Origin: Methanomicrobiales archaeon
GTDB lineage: Archaea > Halobacteriota > Methanomicrobia > Methanomicrobiales > JACTUA01
Length of the DNA stretch: 64,000 nucleotides
Direction: 5' to 3'
Assembly (NCBI GenBank): GCA_030019205.1
Contig: JASEFH010000001.1
Coordinates: 124,001 to 188,000 of the forward strand
Part shown: positions 18,528-26,758 of the stretch, one piece after another
Position numbering within the stretch: position 1 is the first letter of the stretch
Layout: every line of letters starts with the position of its first letter
Made by a program: the position numbers and the translations under genes
Notes under the pieces: generated by a model
The model's database searches: none
Seen by the model: only the letters and a program-made list of their open reading frames with translations
What the model was told of the DNA's origin: nothing

Positions 18528-19945
18528 GAGAGATCAGCATCAGCCCGGTGACCCGCATCGAGGGGCATGCTCAGGTGAAGATCGCACTCGACGAGCAGGG
18601 GAATGTGGCTTCCGCCCACTTCAACGTGGTGGAACTCCGCGGATTCGAGAAGTTCATGATCGGTGCCGCCGTGGAGGAGGCCCCCCGGATCACCCCCCGC
18701 ATCTGCGGCATCTGCCCGGCGGCGCACCATCTCGCCTCGGCAAAGGCCGTCGATCAGATCTTCGGGGCAGAACCCCCGGCAACGGGAACGAAGCTCCGGG
18801 AGCTTCTGCTGCACGGTCAGTACATCCATTCCCATGCCCTCCACTTCTTCATGCTGGCAGCCCCGGACTTCCTGATCGGACACGACGCCCCCCCGGGCGA
18901 GAGGAACGTTCTCGGGCTGGCAAAGAAGAATCCCGAGATCGCAAAAAAAGCGATCGAGGTGCGGAAACTGGGTCAGCGGATCACCGAGGCGGTAGGCGGC
19001 AAACCCATTCATCCCAGCAACGCCGTGCCGGGAGGAATGTCGAAGGCCCTGTCAGAAGAGGATCGATCACGGCTCTTGGCCATGGCAGAGCGCGGACTCG
19101 CCATTGCCGCGGAAGGCTGGGAGATCGCACGGGGAATCCTGGACGCGACCGACCTCGCCTTAGGCGCCGTTGAGACCGCCTTCATGGGCATGACCGCCGG
19201 AGGGGTGTACTCTCCTTACGAGGGGACGGTGCAGGCGATTGGTGCGGACAGGAGCCCTATCGGCACCTTCAGAGGCGCTGACTATCTGGAGTTCGTACAG
19301 GAGTACTCCCTTCCCCGATCCTACCTGAAGTTCTGCAGGTTCAGGAACGGTCAGCACTACCGCGTCGGACCTCTGGCCCGCCTGAACATCTGCGGGAGCA
19401 TGGGCACCCCTCAGGCGGATGCCGCCCTGAAGGTGTACCGGGACAGGTACGGATCGCTCGTGCAGTCTCCTCTGGCGTACAACGTGGCGCGGTACGTGGA
19501 GTTCCTCTTTGCCTGCGAACGGGCAGTTCAGATTCTCAAGGACGCCGCCATTTGCGGGTCCGACATCCGCACGCCCGTCTCGGAGGTGAAGAACCTGAGG
19601 GGCGTCGGCATCGTCGAAGCCCCGCGGGGTACGCTGATCCACGATTACACGGTGAACGCGGAGGGATTCATCGAGCGGTGCAACCTGATCGTTGCCACCT
19701 GCCAGAACAATTACGCGATGGACAGGAGCGTGGAAGCGGTCGCAAGAAGGGTGGTGCAGAACGGTTCGCTGACCGAAGGAGCGGCGAACCGTATCGAGAT
19801 GATCATCCGTGCCTATGATCCCTGCATCTCCTGTGCAACGCATGCGATCGGGAGGATGCCGCTGCACATCGAGATCGAAGGGAAGGCGGCACATGCACCG
19901 CACCCTTCAACTGCACGTAGAAAAGGAGATGATTCGGAATGTTAA
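18524..19945 (+). CDS. [NiFe] hydrogenase large subunit (MvhA-like)
   Basis: A 473-residue catalytic subunit that activates H2 at a NiFe(CN)2CO centre. The four nickel ligands are present: C61 and C64 in RICGIC, and C434 and C437 in DPCISCATH. A 33-residue tail follows H440 and is likely the peptide removed by a maturation protease; its last part is charged and ends with Cys. The sequence resembles group 3 enzymes (Mvh/Frh branch). The ATG at 18524 overlaps the small-subunit stop, and the 3' end overlaps the Roadblock gene by 7 bases. No maturation (hyp) gene or protease lies in the window. Confidence 0.94.
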   Translation: MREISISPVTRIEGHAQVKIALDEQGNVASAHFNVVELRGFEKFMIGAAVEEAPRITPRICGICPAAHHLASAKAVDQIFGAEPPATGTKLRELLLHGQYIHSHALHFFMLAAPDFLIGHDAPPGERNVLGLAKKNPEIAKKAIEVRKLGQRITEAVGGKPIHPSNAVPGGMSKALSEEDRSRLLAMAERGLAIAAEGWEIARGILDATDLALGAVETAFMGMTAGGVYSPYEGTVQAIGADRSPIGTFRGADYLEFVQEYSLPRSYLKFCRFRNGQHYRVGPLARLNICGSMGTPQADAALKVYRDRYGSLVQSPLAYNVARYVEFLFACERAVQILKDAAICGSDIRTPVSEVKNLRGVGIVEAPRGTLIHDYTVNAEGFIERCNLIVATCQNNYAMDRSVEAVARRVVQNGSLTEGAANRIEMIIRAYDPCISCATHAIGRMPLHIEIEGKAAHAPHPSTARRKGDDSEC

Positions 19946-20286
19946 AGCAAATACTGGGCGAATTCCTGAAGCTTGACGGCGTAACCGCTGCGGTCGTCGT
20001 CGGAAGGGATGGTTTCGTGATTGAGAGCGCGGTATCGGGCAAGGTGGATATCGATGCCCTTGGCGCAATGGCATCGACGGGCATGGGAACCTCCGAAGCC
20101 ATGGGAGCGGAGCTCGGGAAAGGAGATCTCCGCCAGATGCTCGTGGAACTGGATAATGGACCGATCCTCCTCTCCCCCCTCTCCGCAGACGAGCTGATCG
20201 CGATCGTGGCCGAGACCGACGTCAACATCGGCCGAATTCGATACGAGCTGAAGAAGAACAAGGATAGACTCATCGCTGCGCTGTAA
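19939..20286 (+). CDS. Roadblock/LC7-domain protein (MglB-like)
   Basis: A 115-residue single-domain Roadblock/LC7 protein (LDGVTAAVVVGRDGFVIES near residues 12-30; DVNIGRIRYELKKN at the end). Such proteins form dimers and, as in MglB, regulate small GTPases or scaffold complexes. It overlaps the hydrogenase large-subunit gene by 7 bases, so it is coupled to hydrogenase translation. No Ras-like GTPase is seen next to it; the MinD-like ATPase downstream could be the partner (inference). Confidence 0.88.
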   Translation: MLKQILGEFLKLDGVTAAVVVGRDGFVIESAVSGKVDIDALGAMASTGMGTSEAMGAELGKGDLRQMLVELDNGPILLSPLSADELIAIVAETDVNIGRIRYELKKNKDRLIAAL

Positions 20287-20288
20287 CC

Positions 20289-20957
20289 ATGAAGCTACCC
20301 GAGGGAACAAGGATCGGGCTCCTCAAGGCCACGCTGGACGAGGCAATCCCCTATACTGCGGCCTTCTGCGGTGCTCTGGAGGTCACTGCGGAGCAGGGGA
20401 AAGGGTTTCTCTTGGTGGATCGGGGCACCATCACAGCGGCGTACTTGAATGGAACGGGAGGATCTTTTCGGGGAAGGTCCGCGCTCGTCCGCCTGGCCGA
20501 AGAGCCCTCCCCCGAGTTCGGTATACGCAAGTATACTCCAGAGGAGTATGCTGATGCTCTCTCGATCTGCTCCGCTGAGAGGCTCCTCGTACCCGAGGAG
20601 CCGGGAGCCACGGATACACCCCCGCGTATCCTGGATGAGGGGAAGATGCGAAAGATCCTCGGGCAGCCTGGGATCCGGGCAGTGTCGGCGTTTTTCGAGG
20701 GGTTTGCGGTCCAGTCGCTGGGCGATGCCGATTTCGATCAGGTGGCTGCCCTGGCGGAGGATCTGCTCCGGGCCGGCACGAAGATCGCCGCGGATATGCG
20801 TATCGGCATGCTCGATCAGATCATCCTGGAGACGGTTTCGGGCAAGATCGTCATCGCACCTTACGGAGACCTGTACCTGTGCGTGCTTGCCGATGCCGAT
20901 ACCAATCTGGGGCTGATCCGGGTGGCATTGAAGGGACTCCAGTCGGAGGTGAACTAG
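20289..20957 (+). CDS. DUF2226-like plus Roadblock/LC7 protein
   Basis: A 222-residue two-domain protein. The N-terminal 85 residues start LPEGTRIGLL and contain GKGFLLVDRGTITAAYLNG and GRSALVRLAE, the pattern of archaeal DUF2226 (DUF4388-like) domains. The C-terminal part (FFEGFAVQSLGDADFDQVAALAED to DADTNLGLIRVALKGL) is a Roadblock/LC7 fold. It starts two bases after the previous Roadblock gene. It may form mixed Roadblock dimers with that protein. Function not established. Confidence 0.78.
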   Translation: MKLPEGTRIGLLKATLDEAIPYTAAFCGALEVTAEQGKGFLLVDRGTITAAYLNGTGGSFRGRSALVRLAEEPSPEFGIRKYTPEEYADALSICSAERLLVPEEPGATDTPPRILDEGKMRKILGQPGIRAVSAFFEGFAVQSLGDADFDQVAALAEDLLRAGTKIAADMRIGMLDQIILETVSGKIVIAPYGDLYLCVLADADTNLGLIRVALKGLQSEVN

Positions 20958-20961
20958 GGTT

Positions 20962-21648
20962 ATGCAGATTCCTAACGGTACAGTTCGGTCACGGGAGAAG
21001 GAGGTACATCTTGGAGACTTTCTGGACAGCCTGGGATCCACGGGCTTCACGGGGTGCTGTACGGTCACTTTTTCGGGTCAGAGCTGTCGCCTCGTGTTCG
21101 GGCGGGGCGAATGCATCCTGGCGGAGTATCAGGGATGCCAGGGAGAGGCTGCCTGGAAGGGCATCCTCCGGATGAAGCACGAGAGGGCTGATGCCGTGCT
21201 GACCGATCTCACGCCCGATCAGATTGAGGCAGCGATCAGCGCCAATCGGCCGTTCCTTGTCGATCCGAACCACTGGAAGGCACCGCCCAGGGTTCGGCCG
21301 TCGACCACCGTCATCAGACCGGTCGCGGCGAGGGGAACGCCGGGGCGGAGGGTGAAGGTGAGCACGGTCTCCACCAGCCCGGCAGGAGCTTCGAGCCCGA
21401 CACGGGCGGGCAGCCATACCGGCGGACAGACCCAGGGGAGAGCTGCCAGCCTGGAGGGAGGCGCCGACCGCATATCCCTCGAATCACTGAAAGGCCTCAG
21501 GGGATCTTTTAAATCCGATGCTGCAACACTCCTCAGGGATCTGGACCTCGAACATCTCATAGTGGAGGTTGCGGAAAAAGAGAATGTAAAGAAAACAACG
21601 CAGGATACGGAGAAAGAAGGTTGTCGATCTTCAAACGGCAATAGATAA
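20962..21648 (+). CDS. DUF2226-like protein with disordered linker
   Basis: A 228-residue protein. Residues 1-90 repeat the DUF2226-like pattern (LDSLGSTGFTGCCTV, CRLVFGRGECILAEYQG, LTPDQIEAAISAN). The middle (about 95-165) is rich in Pro, Thr, Ser and Gly, likely disordered. A short helix (SLESLKGLRGSFKSDA, LLRDLDLEHLIVEVAE) lies near the end. It follows the previous gene by four bases. Probably a scaffold in the same complex; no enzymatic motif. Confidence 0.7.
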   Translation: MQIPNGTVRSREKEVHLGDFLDSLGSTGFTGCCTVTFSGQSCRLVFGRGECILAEYQGCQGEAAWKGILRMKHERADAVLTDLTPDQIEAAISANRPFLVDPNHWKAPPRVRPSTTVIRPVAARGTPGRRVKVSTVSTSPAGASSPTRAGSHTGGQTQGRAASLEGGADRISLESLKGLRGSFKSDAATLLRDLDLEHLIVEVAEKENVKKTTQDTEKEGCRSSNGNR

Positions 21649-21671
21649 GTATGTGAATTGCTAAAACCTTA

Positions 21672-21683
21672 ATTGACGTCAAT
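21672..21683. promoter_or_regulatory. Perfect 12-bp palindrome upstream of minD-like gene
   Basis: ATTGACGTCAAT is a perfect palindrome 26 bases before the ATG at 21710, in the only AT-rich gap (21649-21709) of this gene run. It is a candidate operator. Confidence 0.45.
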
Positions 21684-21709
21684 ACAGTTATTTCGTGAGA
21701 AGGTGTTTC

Positions 21710-22498
21710 ATGATCAGAGCGTATACAGTTGCTTCCGGCAAGGGCGGTACGGGAAAGACGACAGTGACGGTGAATCTCGGCACGTCCCTTGCGCAGCTCG
21801 GGAAGGAGACCTATATACTGGACGCGGATATCGGGATGGCCAACATGGGACTGATCCTGGGTCTCGAGGGGGCTCCCATCACCCTGCACGAAGTGCTTGC
21901 CGGCAAGGCCAAGATCGACGACGCCATATATGAAGGCCCCAGCGGGGTGAAGGTTGTTCCAAGCGGGATATCCCTGCAGGGGTTCCAGAACTCCAATCCC
22001 GAGCGAATGCGGGATGTCATGCGGGAGCTGGTCGGGCGGTGCGAGTTCCTGCTGATCGATGCCCCTGCGGGCATCAGCAAGGATGGGGTGGTGGCGCTCG
22101 CCATCGCGGACGAGGTGATCCTGGTGGTCAATCCCGAGCTCTCGTCGATGGCAGATGCGCTCAAGACCAAGATTCTGACCGAGATGGTGGGGGGGAAGGT
22201 ATACGGTGCAATACTTAACCGCTCTGGCATGGAGAATACAGAACTGCGGCGCCACAGTGTGGAGGATGTTCTCGGCGTCCGTGTCATCGATATGATTCCG
22301 GAAGACCCCAATGTCCGTCGAGCAGCTGCATACAAGACGCCGGTCGTGATCAAGTATCCCACTACCGAGTCCTCCCGGGCGTTCCGGAGGATCGCTTCGG
22401 AGCTTGCCGGGTACGAGTACAAAGAGGAGTCCGAGCGGGTGAAGGAAGGCTTTATCGACCGCCTTGCACGCACCCTCTTCGGAGGCAGTTCCCGGTAA
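21710..22498 (+). CDS. MinD/ParA-family ATPase
   Basis: A 262-residue deviant Walker A ATPase. The start is set by the ATG at 21710 with SD GAGAAGGTG before it. GKGGTGKTT (about residues 10-18) is the P-loop with the signature Lys, followed by ILDADIGMANMG and the FLLIDAPAG Walker B region. A C-terminal amphipathic helix (KEGFIDRLARTLFGG) resembles the membrane-targeting sequence of MinD. Such proteins position or cycle complexes at the membrane. It sits between the Roadblock genes and the pilus motor, so it could localise that motor (inference). Confidence 0.9.
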   Translation: MIRAYTVASGKGGTGKTTVTVNLGTSLAQLGKETYILDADIGMANMGLILGLEGAPITLHEVLAGKAKIDDAIYEGPSGVKVVPSGISLQGFQNSNPERMRDVMRELVGRCEFLLIDAPAGISKDGVVALAIADEVILVVNPELSSMADALKTKILTEMVGGKVYGAILNRSGMENTELRRHSVEDVLGVRVIDMIPEDPNVRRAAAYKTPVVIKYPTTESSRAFRRIASELAGYEYKEESERVKEGFIDRLARTLFGGSSR

Positions 22499-22838
22499 CC
22501 CATCCACGTCCGAAAGTAAGTCCGGCTTCATGGCGGGGAACGTCGCCATGCAATGGTGCAGTCCATCAATGCATCTCGCTTTTATGGCAGAAGAAGAAAG
22601 GCGTTCTTGAATGTTTCGTGTCCATGGTCGATTGTGTAATTACCGGCTTTAATTTCGTATAAATTCAGTTTTCAGAATGTTTTACCGTATACTATTAAAA
22701 TTTTCATGTACAGCAAAACAAAATGCTTAACTATAACTTAGTACGGAAGTAATGTACGCAAGACTGCTGAGCGCACGTTCTCCCCAGGGGAGTGGAAGCA
22801 CTCACAGAACGTCTATCGACCGATGGATACTGATATGC
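22499..22838. promoter_or_regulatory. AT-rich gap with promoter and possible leader structure
   Basis: A 340-base gap. An AT-rich block (about 22625-22745) contains TATA-like TTAACTATAACTTA near 22728. Downstream, ACGTTCT (22775-22781) and AGAACGT (22806-22812) form an inverted repeat enclosing GAGTG-GAAG-CACTC (22790-22803) and CTCC-CCAG-GGAG. A folded 5' leader upstream of the pilus-motor genes is possible. Confidence 0.4.
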
Positions 22839-23456
22839 ATGGATATAAGTGGCATAATTGATGAAGTGCTCGGCACCTCGACGTACATCGGGGACTACGC
22901 GTATCGCGATCTTATCCAGTATGCGAAGTCGCAATCCCTTCATGGTGTGGGGATTTCAGACGAGAAATCCCAGAAGTTTATCATCATTTTTGAAAAGGGC
23001 GATCCGGCGGGTGTCATGCTGATCGACAGCAAGGGCACTCTCTTTGGTGAGACGGCGGCCTATCACCTTCAGGACAGGGACCGGTTCGAGCTATTCTCCA
23101 CGGATCAGTCCATTGCCAGTGCACTCGCCTCTCGCTGCCGGGTATTCGATAAGATCCATCTCGAGAAACGGCTTTCGGACGATCTACCGATCATCGGCGG
23201 CAAGCGGCAGAGCCCGGGAGTGTTATGCCTGATCATCGTGCGGGATGGCGTTGTGCAGTCCGGGATGCGGGTCTCGATTCGGAAGGGCAGGCAGGTCATC
23301 GGTACGGATAACACCACCGAAGACGGCCGGGCTTGCTTCCGGCTCCTAAACGGCAGATACGACTGCGTGATCATGGATCGCGCCCAAGAGATGTACACAT
23401 TCATGGTAGACTTCAAGGATCCCTATGCGGAGTCCGTTATCGATATTGGAGGGTGA
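22839..23456 (+). CDS. DUF2226-like / carboxypeptidase-regulatory-like protein
   Basis: A 205-residue protein without membrane segments. The N-terminal part (IIDEVLGTSTYIGDYAYRDL, IIFEKGDPAGVMLIDSKG) resembles the DUF2226-like domains encoded just upstream. The C-terminal 70 residues (VVQSGMRVSIRKGRQVIGTD, ARCGxFRLL-like ACFRLLNGRYDCVI) look like a small Ig-like carboxypeptidase-regulatory domain. The ATG at 22839 is chosen because the conserved pattern starts there. It precedes the secretion ATPase by eight bases and overlaps its SD, so it belongs to the motor operon. Confidence 0.72.
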   Translation: MDISGIIDEVLGTSTYIGDYAYRDLIQYAKSQSLHGVGISDEKSQKFIIIFEKGDPAGVMLIDSKGTLFGETAAYHLQDRDRFELFSTDQSIASALASRCRVFDKIHLEKRLSDDLPIIGGKRQSPGVLCLIIVRDGVVQSGMRVSIRKGRQVIGTDNTTEDGRACFRLLNGRYDCVIMDRAQEMYTFMVDFKDPYAESVIDIGG

Positions 23457-23464
23457 AAGGCAGC

Positions 23465-25837
23465 ATGTCAAATGAAGACGAATCGAAAGAAGGATTGAGC
23501 GCTTTATTGAAACGCATCGGAACAGTAAGAAAAGAGGAAGAGAGTCCGAAGGAGGGTGCGGAGTCGGGCGGAGCTGGTGAAAGCGGCGCCCTGAAGGAGA
23601 AGACGAACCTCGCAGGACTGATGAAACGGATCCAGATGATCCGCCCGACCGAGGACGAGATGGCCCCTTCCGCACAGGCGGATGCGGGTCCGCCCCCCGC
23701 TGCGCCGCAGCTGCGGTCCAGCGGGGGAGAGGCGGAGGAAGGCGAGGCGATAGCGAAAGACGGCGATTCCGCCGCACTGCCCGCCGCCCGTTCCGGATCC
23801 GGCAATCTCGAGCAGGATCTGAGATCCGTCATGGAAGGGATTCTGAAGTCGCCCGAGGGAGGGGAGACATCGATCACCGAGGGCGATGAACCCCGGACGG
23901 AGACTCCCGAACACGTCCCTCCGACGACTCAACCGTCCCCTGCCACGCCGGTGAGGGACGCGAAACGGACGCAGTGGTCGAGCGGGAATGAGCGCCAGGA
24001 GAAGATCATCTCGATCGACCAGATCAGCGATATCTCCGATCTCATTCTACCGAAGGGCGCCACGTTCGAGATCGATGAAGTGAAACTCCGTGGGCGGACG
24101 AGCATCTTCGATGCCACGAACATCGGCACCCTGCCGTCCGAGATCGACGAGATCTGGCGCACCGGATTGCCGTCTGTCGGCCTGAAAGACATCTCCATCG
24201 GCTCCGATCGGGCACAGGAAGACGAATCCGCCCGGACCGGCGTGCTGGGTCGGTTCCGGATCTTCAAGGCCATCCGCTCGGAGGTCGAGGAGTACAATCG
24301 GAAGATCCACGGGCCCCTGGTCGACCTCACTCTGAGAGTCCCGCCCGGTGTCGAGGAGATCGAGCTCTACCCGGTGAACGAACCCTACGCCTATATTCGG
24401 GTGACTTACGACAACACCACGCACGAATACACGTACCATGTGCTGGAGCCGGAGCTCAACGAGGCCGAGAAGGAGCTGCTCTCCGAACTCAAGGAGCGCC
24501 TGTTTGAGACGCTCGACGTGAACACCAAGGATCTCACGAAAGAGACTGCAAAAAAGGCACTTCGCACAGCAGTCGATGATATCACGGCAGACTACGGCAT
24601 CAAACTCACCCCGGTGTCCCGGGAGAAGATCATGTACAACATCGAGAAGGAGTTCGTCGGGGATGGACTCATCGATGCCATCATGCACGACAAGTACATC
24701 GAGGACATCTCGTGCGATGGCGTGGGCAGCCTGATATTTGTGTACCACACCAGTTACGAGAACATCAAGACCAACTTGATGTACAAGAACGCAAACGAAC
24801 TGGACTCATTCGTCACCAAACTTGCGCAGAGGGCCGGAAAATACATCTCGATTGCAGAACCCATGCTGGATGCGACGATGAGCGACGGATCCCGTATCCA
24901 GATGACGCTCGGGACAGAGGTCACCGCCCATGGGTCCACGTTCACCATCCGCAAGTTCCGCGAGGAGCCGATTACCCCCACCGACCTCATCGAATGGTCC
25001 ACCTTCTCGCCGCTCTCCATCGCCTACCTCTGGCTTGCCGTGGAGAATGGCAAATCTTGCATATTCGCGGGCGGCACGGCGTCGGGCAAGACGACATCCC
25101 TGAACGCGATCTCCCTCTTCATCCCCCCCAACGCCAAGATCATCACCCTCGAAGATACGCGTGAGCTGAAGCTGCCTCACCCCAACTGGATCCCGAGCGT
25201 CACCCGCTCGTCGTTCGACTCGGCCGGCAAAGGAGAGATCGACATGTACGAACTCCTCCGCGCAGCACTGCGGCAGCGGCCGGAATACCTCCTCGTGGGC
25301 GAGGTTCGAGGCAGGGAAGCCCTGACGCTCTTCCAGGCGATGAGTACCGGGCATGTCACCTACTCGACCATGCACGCCGATTCGGTCGCCAGTGTCGTAC
25401 ACCGCCTGGAGAACCCCCCGCTGAACGTGCCGAGGAACATGCTCTCTGCCCTGAAACTGGTCTCGGTCCAGGTCCAGGCCCGCGTCGGAGGGCAGCGGAT
25501 CCGGCGGAACAAGCAGCTCATCGAGATCCTGGACATCGATCCCCGAACGAACGAGCTGATCACAAACGAGGTATTCCGCTGGAATCCGGCGACCGATGAG
25601 ATCCGCTACTCCGGGAAATCCTTCATTCTCGAGGAGATCATGGAGGATCGGGGCTGGAGCGAAGCCAGGATGAAAGAGGAGCTCAAGCGTCGCCAGGAGC
25701 TTCTGGAGTGGATGCGGCTGAAGATGATCCGCCACTACACCGATGTCTCCAAGATGCTCATCTCCTACCACCGCGATCCCGAGGCGGTGGTCAATCTTGT
25801 CCGCGGCGATCTCTACGGCGAGGGACGATCGGCATGA
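23465..25837 (+). CDS. Archaeal type IV pilus/secretion ATPase (GspE/TadA family)
   Basis: A 790-residue hexameric-type ATPase driving pilus assembly or secretion. About 180 N-terminal residues are low-complexity and charged, with two similar short motifs (LSALLKRIGTVRKEE, LAGLMKRIQMIRPTED). Then come the N2 domain and the ATPase core: Asp-box region AEPMLDATMSDGSRIQ, Walker A GGTASGKTT near 535, ITLEDTREL, Walker B YLLVGEVRG near 610 and the His box STMHADS near 635. The SD GGAGGGTGA overlaps the preceding stop. Its stop overlaps the first TadC-like gene (ATGA), showing a dedicated motor-platform operon. Confidence 0.94.
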   Translation: MSNEDESKEGLSALLKRIGTVRKEEESPKEGAESGGAGESGALKEKTNLAGLMKRIQMIRPTEDEMAPSAQADAGPPPAAPQLRSSGGEAEEGEAIAKDGDSAALPAARSGSGNLEQDLRSVMEGILKSPEGGETSITEGDEPRTETPEHVPPTTQPSPATPVRDAKRTQWSSGNERQEKIISIDQISDISDLILPKGATFEIDEVKLRGRTSIFDATNIGTLPSEIDEIWRTGLPSVGLKDISIGSDRAQEDESARTGVLGRFRIFKAIRSEVEEYNRKIHGPLVDLTLRVPPGVEEIELYPVNEPYAYIRVTYDNTTHEYTYHVLEPELNEAEKELLSELKERLFETLDVNTKDLTKETAKKALRTAVDDITADYGIKLTPVSREKIMYNIEKEFVGDGLIDAIMHDKYIEDISCDGVGSLIFVYHTSYENIKTNLMYKNANELDSFVTKLAQRAGKYISIAEPMLDATMSDGSRIQMTLGTEVTAHGSTFTIRKFREEPITPTDLIEWSTFSPLSIAYLWLAVENGKSCIFAGGTASGKTTSLNAISLFIPPNAKIITLEDTRELKLPHPNWIPSVTRSSFDSAGKGEIDMYELLRAALRQRPEYLLVGEVRGREALTLFQAMSTGHVTYSTMHADSVASVVHRLENPPLNVPRNMLSALKLVSVQVQARVGGQRIRRNKQLIEILDIDPRTNELITNEVFRWNPATDEIRYSGKSFILEEIMEDRGWSEARMKEELKRRQELLEWMRLKMIRHYTDVSKMLISYHRDPEAVVNLVRGDLYGEGRSA

Positions 25838-26757
25838 ACAGTTACCAGAGATTCAGTTTCAACCTGCTCGGAGGGCGTCTGAAGGAGAAACGGGACGATT
25901 ACCTCGTGCTGCGCAACAACCTCATGAGCGCCCGGCTGAAGACGCCCTTTGAGGCCTACCTCGCCACGGCCTATGTCACCTCGATCCTGGTCGGCCTGGC
26001 AGCTGCAGCCGTCTTCGGCGTTCTGAGTGTCGTCCTGAACCTGCCGGAGCTCTTCACCTACAGGGGAACGGTGCCGGAGTTCTTCCTCTTCCTGAACGAC
26101 TACAAGCTGATCATCGGCACTGTCATCATCACCATCCTGTCGCTGCTCATCTTCGGCGGCATCACATACCTGATCTTCCTACTGTATCCGGGCATCGTCG
26201 CGGGAGAGCGGCGACGGAATATCGATGCGACACTTCCCTACGCGATCAACTACATCACCGCCATGTCGACTGCCGGTATCCCCCCGGCGGAGATCTTCCG
26301 CCTCCTGGGGGAGAGTACGATCTACGGTGAAAGCGCGGTGGAGGCACGCTACATCGCCCGGGAGATCGACATCTTCGGCCGCGATCTCATCGACGCGATG
26401 CGCATCGTGGCGACAATCACCCCGAGCGAGCGGTTCAAAGAGTTCCTCCAGGGTGCAATGGCGGCAATATCCAGCGGCAGCAATCTCACCGAGTATTTCC
26501 GCACCAAGGCGGCGCAGTACGCCCTGGAGAATCGTCACGAGCAGAAGAATTTCCTGGAAGTCCTCGGTCTCATCGCCGAGTCCTACGTCACCGCGCTCGT
26601 GGCCGGCACGCTCTTTCTGATCATCCTGCAGTCGATCATGTCCATTCTATCGGGGCAGAGCGACCCGATCTTCCTGTACGTCGTCATCTACCTGATTGTG
26701 CCCTTCGGGAGCATCATGTTCACGATCCTGATCAGTTCCATGACACCGGAGGTGTGA
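25834..26757 (+). CDS. TadC/GspF-type pilus platform protein 1
   Basis: A 307-residue inner-membrane platform protein. A basic N-terminal stretch precedes two hydrophobic segments (about residues 45-72 and 88-122), then the cytoplasmic GspF domain (AINYITAMSTAGIPPAEIFRLL ... EFLQGAMAAISSGSNLTEYF), then two more membrane segments at the C-terminus. It anchors the ATPase and the growing pilus or pseudopilus. It overlaps the ATPase gene by ATGA and is followed after one base by a second member of the family. Confidence 0.9.
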   Translation: MNSYQRFSFNLLGGRLKEKRDDYLVLRNNLMSARLKTPFEAYLATAYVTSILVGLAAAAVFGVLSVVLNLPELFTYRGTVPEFFLFLNDYKLIIGTVIITILSLLIFGGITYLIFLLYPGIVAGERRRNIDATLPYAINYITAMSTAGIPPAEIFRLLGESTIYGESAVEARYIAREIDIFGRDLIDAMRIVATITPSERFKEFLQGAMAAISSGSNLTEYFRTKAAQYALENRHEQKNFLEVLGLIAESYVTALVAGTLFLIILQSIMSILSGQSDPIFLYVVIYLIVPFGSIMFTILISSMTPEV

Positions 26758-26758
26758 G

